Assembly (NCBI RefSeq): GCF_016808095.1
Contig: NC_068970.1
Coordinates: 38,040,630 to 38,104,629, forward strand
Source: Vigna angularis
Taxonomy: Eukaryota; Streptophyta; Magnoliopsida; Fabales; Fabaceae
Length of the DNA stretch: 64,000 bases
Reading direction: 5' to 3'
Part shown: piece after piece, positions 1 through 14,639 of the stretch
Position numbering within the stretch: position 1 is the first letter of the stretch
Layout: each line of letters opens with the position of its first letter
The notes under the pieces: model-generated
Told to the model about the DNA's origin: nothing
Database searches by the model: none
What the model saw: only the letters and a program-made list of their open reading frames with translations
Made by a program: the position numbers and the translations under genes

Positions 1-760
1 ATGACTCCTCATGAGGCTAAATAAGCTCTTCCTAGGAAGACCACTAGGAGCATGACTAAAAGGGAGACCCCTTCCTCACCTTGTATGAGTTTATTTACCA
101 TTTCTCTTTATGATTAGTTTCTAACATAGTGTGTGTATTTTGTAGGTTTGTTAGTAGCACCTCCCCATTTTGAGGTTGCCACTTTCTAGAAGAATGAAAG
201 GCTTAGTCGAAGAGAGTGTACTCACCACAACCCTACTTTTTCTAAAAGGTTACCTTGACTGGAGAAGAGAACATCTTGAAAAAGGGAGACCACATGGAGG
301 ACATCACTTGCATGAAGAAAGAGAAAAGCTCATTTTTAAAGATTTGATGTGACTCCCAAAATATTTAGGTTGCACATGGGGAAAGAAAAAAAACACCTTT
401 TTGAAAAGCACCTTTTTAAGATTATATGGGTCCCATATAGATTTGGAGAGTTCTCATCTTTTAGTTGTCCTAGTTTCTATAGTTTTAACTTTCTTTGTAA
501 TTACGAAGAGACTCCTCTCTTTGCCTACTTAAGATAGCCTCTCCATTATTTGTAGAGGGTTGAATATGTTTTAGAGTAAAGTTATTATATTCAACCATTT
601 TAAGAGAGAGTTGAAGGAGTCTTTTCTTTAGTGCTCTTGAGCTCTCAAGTCTTATCTTGAACCAAGGTTCAAGTGGTGACACCACCATTTATCTAGGATG
701 GCTTAGTATCCCAAGTGGTGTGACCACCTTTCTTCCCTTTCCCCTTCTTGTCTTTACATC
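1..760 (+). mobile_element. Ty3/gypsy retrotransposon 3' end and LTR remnant
   Basis: Positions 31-66 read PRKTTRSMTKRE in one frame, a motif like the basic tail of gypsy polyproteins. It is followed by non-coding sequence with LTR-like features ('ttttagagtaaagttat' near 570, then a run of short CTTGAG/CAAG motifs). A related LTR-like stretch occurs at 8330-8470. No second LTR or target duplication is visible, so this is an old truncated copy. The family assignment rests on the short basic motif and is tentative. Confidence 0.45.
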
Positions 761-1461
761 TTTTATTCCATTTACCTTTATGTTCTTTTGTCCTTTTTAT
801 GCTTCCACAATTTATGTTGTCTTTGTTATCTTGTATTTTTTCTTTTGGTTATATTGAATTCATCTTCTTATTTATTTTCCTTGAGTCTTTTGAAGTGAAT
901 TTTTACATCTAGATAACTTAGTTATCTTAATGTCCAGTAAAGATATTCATTAGACTTTCTTAATCAAACACTAATTTAAACACTTTGTCCTCCTCTTAAA
1001 ATTAACAGGATGAACTCTTATCAAAGTGGATCTTTCATATTCTTCTTCATCAAACTTGATGGTCAATCTTCGAACAATTGAGCTTGCATGTCACATTTTC
1101 CACCTCTAGATATCAATGCACTTTTATAGTAAAACTCATTTCATTTTCAATAAAAAAAATTAACTTTACATTTATACTATGCATGTCTTCTCTTTAAAAG
1201 TTAAAAATATTATAAACCATTGTATATGCATACGTGACTTCTACATGTACATTTAAAATAAGACAAAGTTGTGTGGCACGATCTCTTAATAATAATAATT
1301 AAAGTCGTATTTGGAGGTTCGATAAGTTGGTGGAGTCGTGCATCCGAGTAGGAATGTTCACAATTGAATCGATGCAATAGTTCAAAGAGGATGAGTTAAA
1401 AAAAAAGAGTTATGATTATATTCCACTAATGAACAATAGTGTGCAAAGGCTTTATGCTTGG
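761..1461. other. AT-rich intergenic stretch, no gene seen
   Basis: No ORF with coding character, RNA gene or clear repeat was recognised. The hAT target duplication begins at 1462. Confidence 0.5.
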
Positions 1462-1770
1462 GACATTAGTAGGGGTGGGCATAGTTCATCTAACTGAACT
1501 TGAACTGCAGTTAACTATATTGTTTTATATTTAAAAAAACTAAACTGTTTTTACTAAAAACTAATTAAACTATTTTACAGTTCAGATTAAAAAAACTGAA
1601 ACTTAATAATTTTAGTATGGTTAACTAGTTAACACATGTGTCTCTTCATCTTTCTTGGTCTCTTCATCTTTCTTCGTCTCTTCATTTTTCTTCGTCGGAA
1701 TCTCTCTTTATCACCACTGCACGTCACACAGATTTTGCCAAGGTTCGTTGCTCTCTTCCTTCCTACCGCT

Positions 1771-1860
1771 GCCCATCCCGCCGTCGCCCATCCCGCCGTC
1801 GCCCATCCCGCTGTCGCCCATCCCGCCGTCGCCCATCCCGCCGTCGATCATCCCGCTGTC
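1771..1860 (+). repeat. 15-bp GC-rich minisatellite, six units
   Basis: Six head-to-tail units of gcccatcccgccgtc (with c/t and cc/at variants) are followed by a partial seventh. Because the unit is a multiple of three, every frame stays open and encodes simple repeats such as HPAVA or PSRRR. It lies inside the hAT element just upstream of the mTERF fragment. Confidence 0.9.
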
Positions 1861-1884
1861 GCCCATCTCCCTCTATTAGCCCTC

Positions 1885-2270
1885 TAGGGTTTCGTCATCG
1901 GCTCTCTTTTCGCTCCAGCGTCAATTTACATTCAATAAACACCTTTGGCTTCTTACCACAAACCACTCTCAAGGTTTCCAAACACGTTAGCTTCGATACA
2001 CCTCAAAAGCCCGACTCAATCATCGCTTTCTTCAACAGAAATGGATTCACCCACGCTCACATCAACAACATCGTCAACAGAAATGGATTCACCCACGCTC
2101 ACATGCAACGCTGACGAGAGGCTTTCGCCAAAGTTTCAATTTTTACGCTCAAAAGGTGCTTCTGTTTCTGATATCGTTCACCTTGTTAATAGGTGCCCCA
2201 GAATCCTCGTATCCAGCCTCAAGAACAACGTGATCCCCTCCTTCGAATTGGTGAGAATCGAGAAGATTGA
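1885..2270 (+). pseudogene. mTERF gene fragment captured in hAT element
   Basis: One frame reads a transit-peptide-like stretch followed by KPDSIIAFFNRNGFTHAHINNIV. A second frame continues with ERLSPKFQFLRSKGAS, SDIVHLVNRCPRIL and SSLKNNVIPSFELV. These match the N-terminal part and first repeats of plant mitochondrial transcription termination factor (mTERF) proteins, which bind organellar nucleic acid. The reading frame changes between about 2075 and 2112, next to a 42-bp-period duplication (30-bp copies at 2033-2062 and 2075-2104). Similarity stops at about 2265, so only the 5' part of the gene is present. It lies wholly inside the hAT TIRs, so it is best read as a transduplicated, frameshifted fragment. 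The assignment is from recognised motifs. Confidence 0.72.
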
Positions 2271-2591
2271 AAGAAGACAGTGGGTAATTTGATTTGATGA
2301 ATTATTAGATTGAAGAGTTTTGTGAGTTGTTTCTGCACCGCTAGTTTGAAGCATAAATTGACCATTGCATTTGTCTATTTCCATTACTGAACGTGAAAGA
2401 GAAATATATGAAGAAGAGTGCTTTTGATGCAAACTGAACTGTACTGCAGTATGAACTAAAAAAATAGTTTAGTTCAGTTATCCTGAACTATTTTTTAGTT
2501 CAGTGCAGTTTTGTTGAAATAGTTTATAATTATCTATAGATTGTAATAGTGCAGTACACTGTAGGGCAGTTTGCCCACCCCTAGACATTAG

Positions 2592-3297
2592 TTAATGCTA
2601 ATAGGCACAAATTAATACGAGTTGGAGTAATGTTACATATACACACACGTAACATGTAAATGACATCTCTGAAATTTCTACAATTAAACTGGTGAAGAGA
2701 AAATAATAAAAACTTGAACAAGTGAAAGGTGTATGCAAGTAACACAACTCTAACTCATACAGTTTTTCTCTTCTAATCCTAGACGTTCACGTAGTTTATT
2801 CAAATTCACCCTGCTGTTGCGTTAAACATAGCCTATTTGCTGGTTGTTTCTTTATAAAAAAAAAAAAAAAAGCATTGCTTCCTAGAACTGAGGAAGAGAA
2901 AAGTGTTGCGCTAAACAAAATATTCAACTTTTCAATAGTTCACTATGAAAGGAAGAGAGAAGCTGAGGAAAGAAACTGATTGATCATCTGCTTCACAAAT
3001 GCAGTTAGACAAATAGAGGTGATAAGATTAGAAAAGAACGACGACACTGATAAATTGGACATTAAATAACTAAATATCTTAAAATGCACAAAAATGGGAA
3101 AGCTGCCAAAACGAATGTGCATGTTTCCTAAAAAATATCTGCCTAATATTGAACATAATTCTCTACAAACCGAAGCAGAAACTAAAGTTCGATGCTCTTT
3201 AAACAATCATATTCATGTTGTGAGGTGAATCTCTACATGGTATAAACAAGGCATGTGTTTAAAAGTAAAAATACAGAGACTGACTTGTACTACACAC
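2592..3297. other. Intergenic, 3' flank of the RABA gene
   Basis: Contains the probable 3' UTR of the minus-strand RABA1f-like gene (next to 3297) and otherwise AT-rich sequence with a poly-A run near 2856. No further gene was seen. Confidence 0.5.
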
Positions 3298-7286
<3,989 letters not shown>

Positions 7287-8640
7287 TTGGTAGACCCATA
7301 CTACTCTGCATTTGCTGTAAGTTGGAAAGCGATTTTATCCGGTTGGTATGTTTTGGTTTCTTTCTTTTTACTTTTAGTTATAAAAGAAAGAGAAAGGAAG
7401 ATAAGAAAAGAGAAAAGAAGGACCATGAGAAAAGAGAGTAAGAGAAACAAGAAAAAAAAAGAGAAGGAAATGAGAGAAAAAGAAGAGATTGAAAGAAGAG
7501 AAAAAGAGAAAATGTTACTGAAGGCACTTGTCACTCCCTAAAAATAATTGAAACTGAGATGATAAACGGAGTTTTCTAATCTTTGAACTTTTCTCAATTT
7601 AGCATTAATTCATCTTTCTTAATTCCCACTTTTAATCATAAGAATTTTTCAAATTTACTCTTTCTTCCAATGTTTTAAACTTCTCTTTGGATACTTCAAA
7701 ATCATACTTTGAGTTGATGTTACCTTCTAGATTGTAATTAACTCAAAGGAGACAAAAACACTTTTGTGAAGGGGACCTTAAAAGTTTTCAAAGAAATTCT
7801 TTCAAAATTAAAATAAGGCTTTCTTATAATTTTTCATTGATATATATTTTGTGTGTGATAAAAAGATTTAATGAAATATTGATTGGTGATTACTGCATAT
7901 GGATCTTTGATTCTGAAGGAATGATACACAAGTTGACCAGAAATAAGAAAAGGGCTTTTGTCATGAAGAAACATGAAGATTTAAGGACAAATCTTTTTCA
8001 AGAGGGAATGAATGATGATATACCCCCAGTCATGGTCAAACACTTTCAAGAAGAGTTGAAATCATATGTGAAAGATGGGCCTAGACTTTATCTCTTGGGC
8101 CATCTTAGGCCATCACGAACCTTTTAGAATAACAATGATTTTGGGCCTTGTATTTTAGGTCAAGTAGTCTAGGATTTATTTGGGTTTTTGTATTATGGGC
8201 CTAATAGTGTAGGATTTAATTTGGGCCTTGTATTTTCGTCACTTATCTCCTTTCTATTGGAGAGGATTTCTCCTTGCTCTCCAAGCTAGCCAAGGTGGCT
8301 CTTGTTGGTTAAAGTTTTTGTCCATTTTGAGACACTTGAGCCTATATATAGAGGTGTCTCTCCTTCATGTAATTACCTTTGGTTTAGAGTAAAGTTATGC
8401 TGTCATTTTTGTGTCATACTACTCTTTTAAGGTCACCCTAGGCTAGAGTAACCCAAGTGGCCTCCTCTAGTCACTTTCCTCCAAGAGTTGGCCCAACCTC
8501 TCTTAGAGCATCACTAAACACCACCTCTATCATCCATAAACATCACAAAATTGTGAGCTTAGTTCCCTTGTCCATCAAAGCTTCGACACCATATCATCCT
8601 TCACCCACCTTGATGAGTTACGTTCCAGCTAATGGATGAT
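7287..8640 (+). mobile_element. Degenerate gypsy retroelement remnant (plus orientation)
   Basis: At 7379-7520 there is a purine-only-like tract encoding a Lys/Arg/Glu-rich stretch (KERERKIRKEKRR, then EIERREKEK). It corresponds to the gag tail of the opposite-strand element at 9.4-10.5 kb. At about 7960-8010 the frame reads MKKHEDLRTNLFQEGMNDD, a motif seen at the end of gypsy polyproteins. From 8130 the sequence is non-coding with a TATA-like 'cctatatatagagg' at 8341 and LTR-like downstream sequence to about 8640. No paired LTR or TSD is visible, so this is an old fragment. Confidence 0.5.
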
Positions 8641-8925
8641 ATGAACCAGCGAATGGTGGTTTGGCCCGTGCGCAAAGATGATGTTGCGTACTGGATTTTC
8701 TTTGGCAACGAAAGTAATGAATTAAGTGAAGGTTGTTGGTGGAGGAAGGAGCTATCGGTGGAGGTGAAGCTAGCTCAAACGGCCTTCCATCCCTGGAAAG
8801 AAGCTAAAGGAGAGAAAGAGGAAGCTCAAGGAAGGTGACTTTTGGGTAGAGTAAGGGGGTTGGCTTCAAGGCAGCAAAGGCTTACTCATATTCATTCAAA
8901 AGTATTTTACAATGTGAAGAGGTGA
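8641..8925 (+). other. Unassigned stretch with short open frame
   Basis: A 68-codon frame (8632-8838) is open but matches nothing I recognise. It lies between two gypsy remnants of opposite orientation and is probably retroelement sequence. Confidence 0.3.
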
Positions 8926-9790
8926 TGATTTATAGCATTCCTAAGCTATGCACGGTGCCTATGATGAGCAGTTGATGATCGTCCTTCAACCACGGATCAA
9001 AGGCCACATAGGCAGCACATGAGTCACGTTGAAGACTCCTCTGGAAGGCCAGCTGTTTGCTTGTGTGCATTGTTGGCAGAAGTAGCTCTTTGGGTGCGGG
9101 CCGATGAAGGGATTGGGTTGAGCATGGCCCAATCCGGAAGTCAGTTTCAACCTTGCTCCAAATGATGCATTTCTTCAAAGTTGCTTGTTGGAAAATGTTC
9201 TCTAGGTCTTCTTGAAGCCTTCTCAGCATTCCTCTAGTCATGGGTCCTTGAGTGTATGACTTGATGGGTGCCAACTCTTCTTATTTATGTTTGATTTTAT
9301 TGGTGATGGGTTCATGGTTGTCTATTGGGATTTTATGTCTGATGGTTTTTTTTAGAGGACTTATTTTTGTAGGCTTATAAGAGTTCCTCCTGGGTCAAAT
9401 ATGAATCTGCAATAAGCATCAAACATATCTCGAATTAGATTTAATTGATCCAATAAAATACATAAAAAAATATGTTTAGAAGAAGACTTCCTAATGTTGA
9501 AATTTTTAATTTTTATAAATCTAGGAAGTTTTTCTTCATTTGAAAATTTATTTTTGTCTTGAGTTAGTGGTAACCATAGAGGTAACCATAATTCAAGTTT
9601 TGAATTGCCACATGTTGAAAATTGTAACATTTTTAAAGATGGCATGACAAATTCTTTAAAAGAATTAGAAGATTTAATTATAAATGGAGAAAAGTAAAAG
9701 GATAGAAAACCTCCCCTTAAGAGTCTAGATTCTATTGGAAGGGTAGGAGATGTTGCCCTCAATTGCTCTTTCTTCTTTTCTTCCATTTCT
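8926..9790 (-). pseudogene. Gypsy retroelement coding remnants, minus strand
   Basis: The frame at 8930-9274 begins MAPIKSYTQGPMTRGMLRRLQ; the GPMTRxxxRRLQ motif is found in the tail of gypsy polyproteins. The frame 9361-9786 begins MEEKKKEQLRATSPTLPIES and is the frameshifted continuation of the E/R-rich gag tail of the ORF to its right. Both are broken relics. The 9.36-9.79 kb part is a diverged inverted counterpart of 7.38-7.70 kb. Confidence 0.5.
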
Positions 9791-9837
9791 TTCCTTTCAA
9801 TTTCTTCCTCTTCTTCCTCTTCTTTTCTCTCTTTCTC

Positions 9838-10554
9838 TCATCTTTTCTCTTCTTCTCTTCTCTCTCTTTCTTCCTCTTCTCTTCTCTCTCGTTCTTCCTC
9901 TTCTCTTCTTTCTTTTCTCTTTCTTGCTTCTTGCTCTTGTTTTTTCCTTTTTAATCTCTCAATTCTATATTTGCTTGTCTCTTCCCATAGCCTCTTAAGT
10001 TTTTCTAGAAACTCACTTTCCCTACGAGAGAACCCTCTTAAGTTTTTAATGAATGACTTGCCTTCTCTAATAAGCTCTCTCACAAGTTCTAAGTTTCTTT
10101 GAGTTTTTGGAGGCGCAAACTTTCTTCTCAAACAAGTTTTCAATTCATTCCAATCATGGATGGGGTATTTTCTACCTTGTTTAACACTAATTTGCCTGTG
10201 ATCCCACCACTCTTTTGTATACCCTTCAAACTTAGAAATGTATATCCTAGGAACACAATTTTTATTTGTTCGAGAAAAAACATGATAGGTTTCAAAAGAA
10301 TCACTAATTTTAATCATGAGTGGATGTATTTCATCAATTTTCTTTTCCCAAGCTAAGTAGGTTAAAACACTTGTGTCTGTACCAAAAAAAGGAATTTCCC
10401 TATTAGCTTGATCATATATATCACACTCAATCCTATCCATTTCCCAAAAGGTACAATTTTTCCTAGATTTTTCAAGTGTGTCAATCATATTTTTGAAAGT
10501 GTTTGGATGGTCAAAACTGATATGACTACTCCTAGAAGACCTATAACTTGACAT
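9838..10554 (-). pseudogene. Gypsy-type gag-like ORF, 238 residues
   Basis: An open frame of 238 codons starting MSSYRSSRSSHISFDHPN. Residues ~75-165 resemble the Retrotrans_gag fold: FFGTDTSVLTYLAWEKKID, then YISKFEGYTKEWWDHRQ and a DWNELKTCLRRKF segment. The C-terminal ~40 residues are an Arg/Glu repeat (EEERERREEE) encoded by a 200-bp polypyrimidine tract on the plus strand. The frame ends at a TGA inside that tract, and the following frame (9786 leftwards) continues the same type of sequence, so a frameshift has split it. No zinc knuckle or protease is attached. It is probably a retroelement relic rather than a host gene. Confidence 0.6.
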
Positions 10555-11566
10555 CCTTTGTTCCTAAAAGATTTTCTAATCTAAAGGATTATAAGCTTTA
10601 CTTAGACAAATCCCAGGTAAGAGAGGTGAACCACAAGGGTTTCTTAAGTATCAGGTCTTACCTTGCCAGAGATGTCTTAGACTAACTTAATTACCCTTTA
10701 AACTAAAATCACCTTTAAAATCAATGGACATGACTTACACAAAAAGAGACAAACAAAAGACTAGACTCCTAATTTCGTACACCTAATGTGACAAGGTTTA
10801 GAGTTTAATCTCTTGTAACCTAAGTCACCCTAAACACGTAAAACAAAGTTTAAAGCACAAGCAAGAAAAGTTTTGCCAAGAGTTGAAAGAGCACCAAGGA
10901 CTCTTCCAAAACACTTGGACTTTGAATGACCTTTTACACTTTAAAGAAATCTAACACAGAAACCTATTACAAAACAAAATGAATTCAAATTAATTAAAAA
11001 GGAAAAATTGCCATGTTCTGGTCCAAATCGTGGGGAAACTTCATGCTCAACTTGTTGCTTTTGGATAGTTGTTGGATTCACTTTTCTTTGGAACCACCAC
11101 TCCTGGCTGCAGGTGTTTCTTTTCCAAGATTTTGCCTAATCCTACAGCCACAATTCATAACTCAGTAGGTGCACCTTGTTGACACAGATATCCATTAGGA
11201 AAAATTTATTCAAAAGAATCCTCCCTTTTCTCTCGGCTTTGCACAATGGATGCTGAGAAAAGATCCAAGTTGCTATAAAATTGCAAGCTGCTGCACTAGT
11301 TATTCAATGCTCTCATAGATCCATTTTTCCTCACCAATCTTTACTGCAAGGTTTTTTTCTTTCAACTTTCCTAGAGTAATATTTCCCATTAATCCATTCA
11401 TGAATTCAGAATTATGAATTAAGAGTTGTATTCACTTTGTAAAAGCTAAATGATGCTTTGCCAATTGAAACAAGTTGAGGCACGAGCTTAATTACTCCAA
11501 AGAGATCAACTTATGCACAATTATGCCACAAACAACACACACACATATATATATATAGATATATAT

Positions 11567-11626
<60 letters not shown>

Positions 11627-11912
11627 AAGTGGGAATGAAACAACTAGGTGACATTCAGTAATAAGCACGCATTCAATTCAAGAGGAGTTATGACCGTAAG
11701 CACAAAACAGAATTTTGATTCCAACAACAAGTGAATCAACAGATAGACAAGGTCTAAAACTGCACATGATTAGTTCCAGAAAAACTGCATTGAGTGTCTG
11801 AATCAGCCAAGTAATAAGCAATGGAATTTTCTAACCAAAAGCGATGATTCCAAAATAGATTAACAAGCAGGATTTGAACAACAACAGAATTTGCAAACTA
11901 ACTTAACCCAAG
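10555..11912. repeat. Repeat-derived non-coding sequence
   Basis: No coding frame. The part next to the gag-like ORF may be its 5' leader. A compound microsatellite occupies 11533-11624. The sequence was originally continuous with 13171 onwards, before insertion of the solo LTR at 11918. Confidence 0.4.
11533..11624. repeat. Compound (AC)n(AT)n microsatellite
   Basis: An (ac)n run passes into a long (at)n run interrupted by 'agat' units. About 92 bp in total. Confidence 0.95.
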
Positions 11913-11917
11913 AAGAT

Positions 11918-13165
11918 TGATAATGGTTCAAAAACCGTTATTTTTATACTTAATTTTGATACTTAATGCACCCTTTTTGACTTAGAAGCTTGCTTGGACT
12001 CATGATTTTGCTTTAGTTTTGTGAATAAGAGAGTTGAGGATATGCTTTATGATTTTATCACTAAATTCCCTTGATTTTGTAGGTTTTTGGAATGATTTGA
12101 AAGAAGGGTTGAAGTATCAAGGAGTTGCAGTGCAGAAAAGTCAACCAGAATGCAGAAAAGTCAACCAGAAAAGTCAACCAGTCAACCAGAATGTTGAAAA
12201 AGTCAAGCAGGCGAGTTTTGGGCCAATTTTTTGCTATTTTATGATCTGTTTTTGGCCTGAACGCGTTTTCTGTTATTTTTATGTCGTATTTAAAGACCTA
12301 GATGTCTTAGGGTTTGTATCTTTTGATGGCTTAAGCACAAAAACACACTTTTTACCCCTTGGGGATAGATTTGGGGATGGTGACGGCTCTCCTCTTCTCT
12401 TTCTCGGGTTTTTCTATCTCTTTCATTCTTTCATTCCATTGTTCATCTAGTTTTTCCATGACGATGGAGAACTAAACCTTTATTGTTGTTGGGAATCAAT
12501 GTATTCCTTTGAAACTCTCATGTATTGAATTTGTTCTTCAAGATCTTTTAAAGATACATGCTTTCTTTCATTAATTGTTAGGGTTTCTCCTCTTTGCTCT
12601 AAGCATGCATTGTTTAACTCATTCGATGTCATGATTATTGATTTTGTCGATATGGACACATACGGGGAAATCTAGATATGGGGAATCTCTCCCAATAGTA
12701 GTATAAACCTAGACATAGGAGTATGATGGTTGGTTTCCTTTAAGCTTCTGTGCTTTATAATGCATGAGTAATTGCTAGGGAGACAAGACATGGTAAACTA
12801 GTGATTATGATTAGACTTTCTTCGTCGAGACATCGGGTTTAAGGTAATTTAGAAAGAGACATTAACATTAATGAAGAAAGATGAATTCATAAATACATGA
12901 GAGTAAATTAGGTGAAATCTAAACCCCAACAACAATATCATCAACTTCATTCATTCATTCTTGTGTTTAGCCTCAATTGATCAAATTGCATTCATGTTTA
13001 TTTTATTGCATTTGCATTCAAAAACCCCAAAATATTTCTTTAGAGTCTTAATTAGTTGAGTAATCACATAATTGTTTAGTGTCGTAAGTCTCTTGGAAAA
13101 CGATACTTGGTCTTACCATTTTTTATTACGTGATATGATTCGGTTACACTTGTCGAGGGTAAACA
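11918..13165 (+). mobile_element. Solo LTR of an Athila-type gypsy element (copy A)
   Basis: Starts TGATAATGG and ends GGGTAAACA. It is flanked by the perfect 5-bp direct repeat aagat (11913-11917 and 13166-13170). Copies of the same family lie at 28357-29599 and, inverted, at 42388-43828, with a fragment at 52985-53368. The inverted copy is followed by a degenerate primer-binding site, which identifies these sequences as LTRs. With TSDs directly at both ends and no internal region, copy A is a solo LTR formed by LTR-LTR recombination. It contains a variable minisatellite of gtcaaccag(aatgcagaaaa) units at about 12128-12210. Confidence 0.85.
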
Positions 13166-13170
13166 AAGAT

Positions 13171-14290
13171 GAAAACAGATTGCCTTAACCAATTAAAAGA
13201 AACAAAGTATTCACATTAGCAGCTTGCTCGTTTGGTCATCTTGGAGGCATTCCAACTTTATCATATTCATTGTGTTGCACAAAGGAACAATAAGCAAATG
13301 GTTAAGGTTAATACTGAAATCTCTCTAAATGTCAAGATCCTTGGCCAAGTTAGCCTCACAAAGCTCTCTAGACTTAAGATTCTCTCTCAAGGGAAGTTAT
13401 TGTTATAGATCAACGCATGTCTCACAACTGTAGGGTGTTTATGCACATTCTGCTGTTGCAGCATTCAATAAAGCATGGCCAAACTGTTGCACAAATAGCT
13501 TCCAGACTTGAGTTTTCCACTCACTCTCCACTTCCTAGGAGGCTATCAATGATTCAAAGGTGTTTGGCTAGTATGTACCCACAAAATAGCTCACACAAAG
13601 CACCAAAAAGTGGCGTATGAATCAAAATTGTAACACTGCTACTGCAAGGGAAGTTAAACATTCAAATTTCACTACTGAACGTTGTATCGAACAGTTGATG
13701 TGCATGAAATCCAACAATTAAAAGCAAGCAATTAAAAGGAATTCCAAGAACGGAGGCACTCAAAAGGATCCTAGGAAATGCTCTAGATTAGATTCAGAAA
13801 GCAAGAAAACATTTACAAGTTGTATAAGATCAAATTCAAGCTCCATTGAGATTTAGGCAAAACTGTTTGTGAAAATGCCTGAATGAAAATTACTGAAACA
13901 GGTGCATCAAGTAAAATCAGAACTGGCACTGGTTTGGTCAGCTTTTTATTACTGCTTGTCCCTTTCTTTTTACTTTACAAATTTCTTATAATGCAATTAG
14001 ACCAAGCTTTTGCTACCAATTCTCATACAATTATTGATGCACAAAAACAACAATCACGTATACAAAGGACAACAACTTGTATCAGAAAAATTAAGGATTG
14101 AAATTAGTGGTTGACAGTATCAAACTGTTAAAACGTATAATTTTACAGCACACACAAGTTTAATTGTTAGATTTAAGCTTGCAGGTTCTGCCAATTGAGA
14201 CCAAATATTAGTAATTCCAATTTTCACTTGTCAAGTTCCATTTTAACACTAATTCAAGCAACTGCACCAACCAATTTCAAACACACTGAA
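13171..14290. other. Non-coding, repeat-like sequence
   Basis: Continuation of the sequence interrupted by solo LTR copy A. Short frames are present (e.g. 13417-13620) but none has recognisable coding content. Confidence 0.4.
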
Positions 14291-14610
14291 TGTTAGGATA
14301 TAGGATGATATAATAGACGGGTTTAGGAGTTAAGGGTGTGAGGGTGTCGGTTGTAAAAGGGGTAGCAGACCAGAGCTGCTATAAATAGAGCTCTTGTAAC
14401 TCTGTAGAGGGTATCGAATTTACTTTGTGTAAAGTCAGGCGTTTTAGCTTGTAGAGAGGGGTTATGCCCTCAGCCAGGGAGGTTATGCTCCCAACTCAAT
14501 CTTGTAAAGAGGTCTCTTATACTGTGAAGAATACAGAAAACCCATTCTTTCTTTCTGTCTCCATCTTTTGATTGAGTTCTTGTTAGGTTCCAAACCCAGG
14601 AACCTAAAAA
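14291..14610 (+). mobile_element. 5' LTR of a truncated gypsy element
   Basis: Begins TGTTAGGATATAGG and carries a clear TATA box (TATAAATA at 14380-14387) about 90 bp in. It ends near 'aacctaaaaa', followed directly by attggtctgacctgccg, the expected position of the primer-binding site. Gag-coding sequence follows on the same strand. The matching 3' LTR is absent. Confidence 0.65.
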
Positions 14611-14639
14611 ATTGGTCTGACCTGCCGTTTCGAAGTGGG

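Larger units (their letters stand above)
1470..2583. mobile_element. Non-autonomous hAT transposon with 8-bp TSD
   Basis: The element starts TAGGGGTGGGCA and ends with its exact inverse TGCCCACCCCTA. It is flanked on both sides by the 8-bp direct repeat gacattag (1462-1469 and 2584-2591). An 8-bp TSD with short TIRs is the hallmark of hAT elements. Subterminal regions are rich in gaactgaac/gttcagt motifs in both orientations, as expected of hAT transposase-binding sites. There is no transposase. The interior carries a 15-bp minisatellite and a fragment of a host mTERF gene. Length is 1114 bp. Confidence 0.88.

Noticed and set aside
1636..1887. Open frames encoding HPAVA / PSRRR repeats
   Set aside because: All three plus frames are open only because of the 15-bp minisatellite; there is no independent coding evidence.
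7301..7534. Ser/Phe/Leu-rich minus-strand ORF that looks like a membrane protein
   Set aside because: It is the complement of a purine-rich tract; the hydrophobic composition is an artefact of CT-rich codons. The same applies to 9750-9998 on the plus strand.
9838..10554. Domesticated host gene derived from gag
   Set aside because: The frame is long, but it ends in a low-complexity tract, continues in another frame, is surrounded by degenerate gypsy coding pieces and has a decayed inverted counterpart; relic status is simpler.
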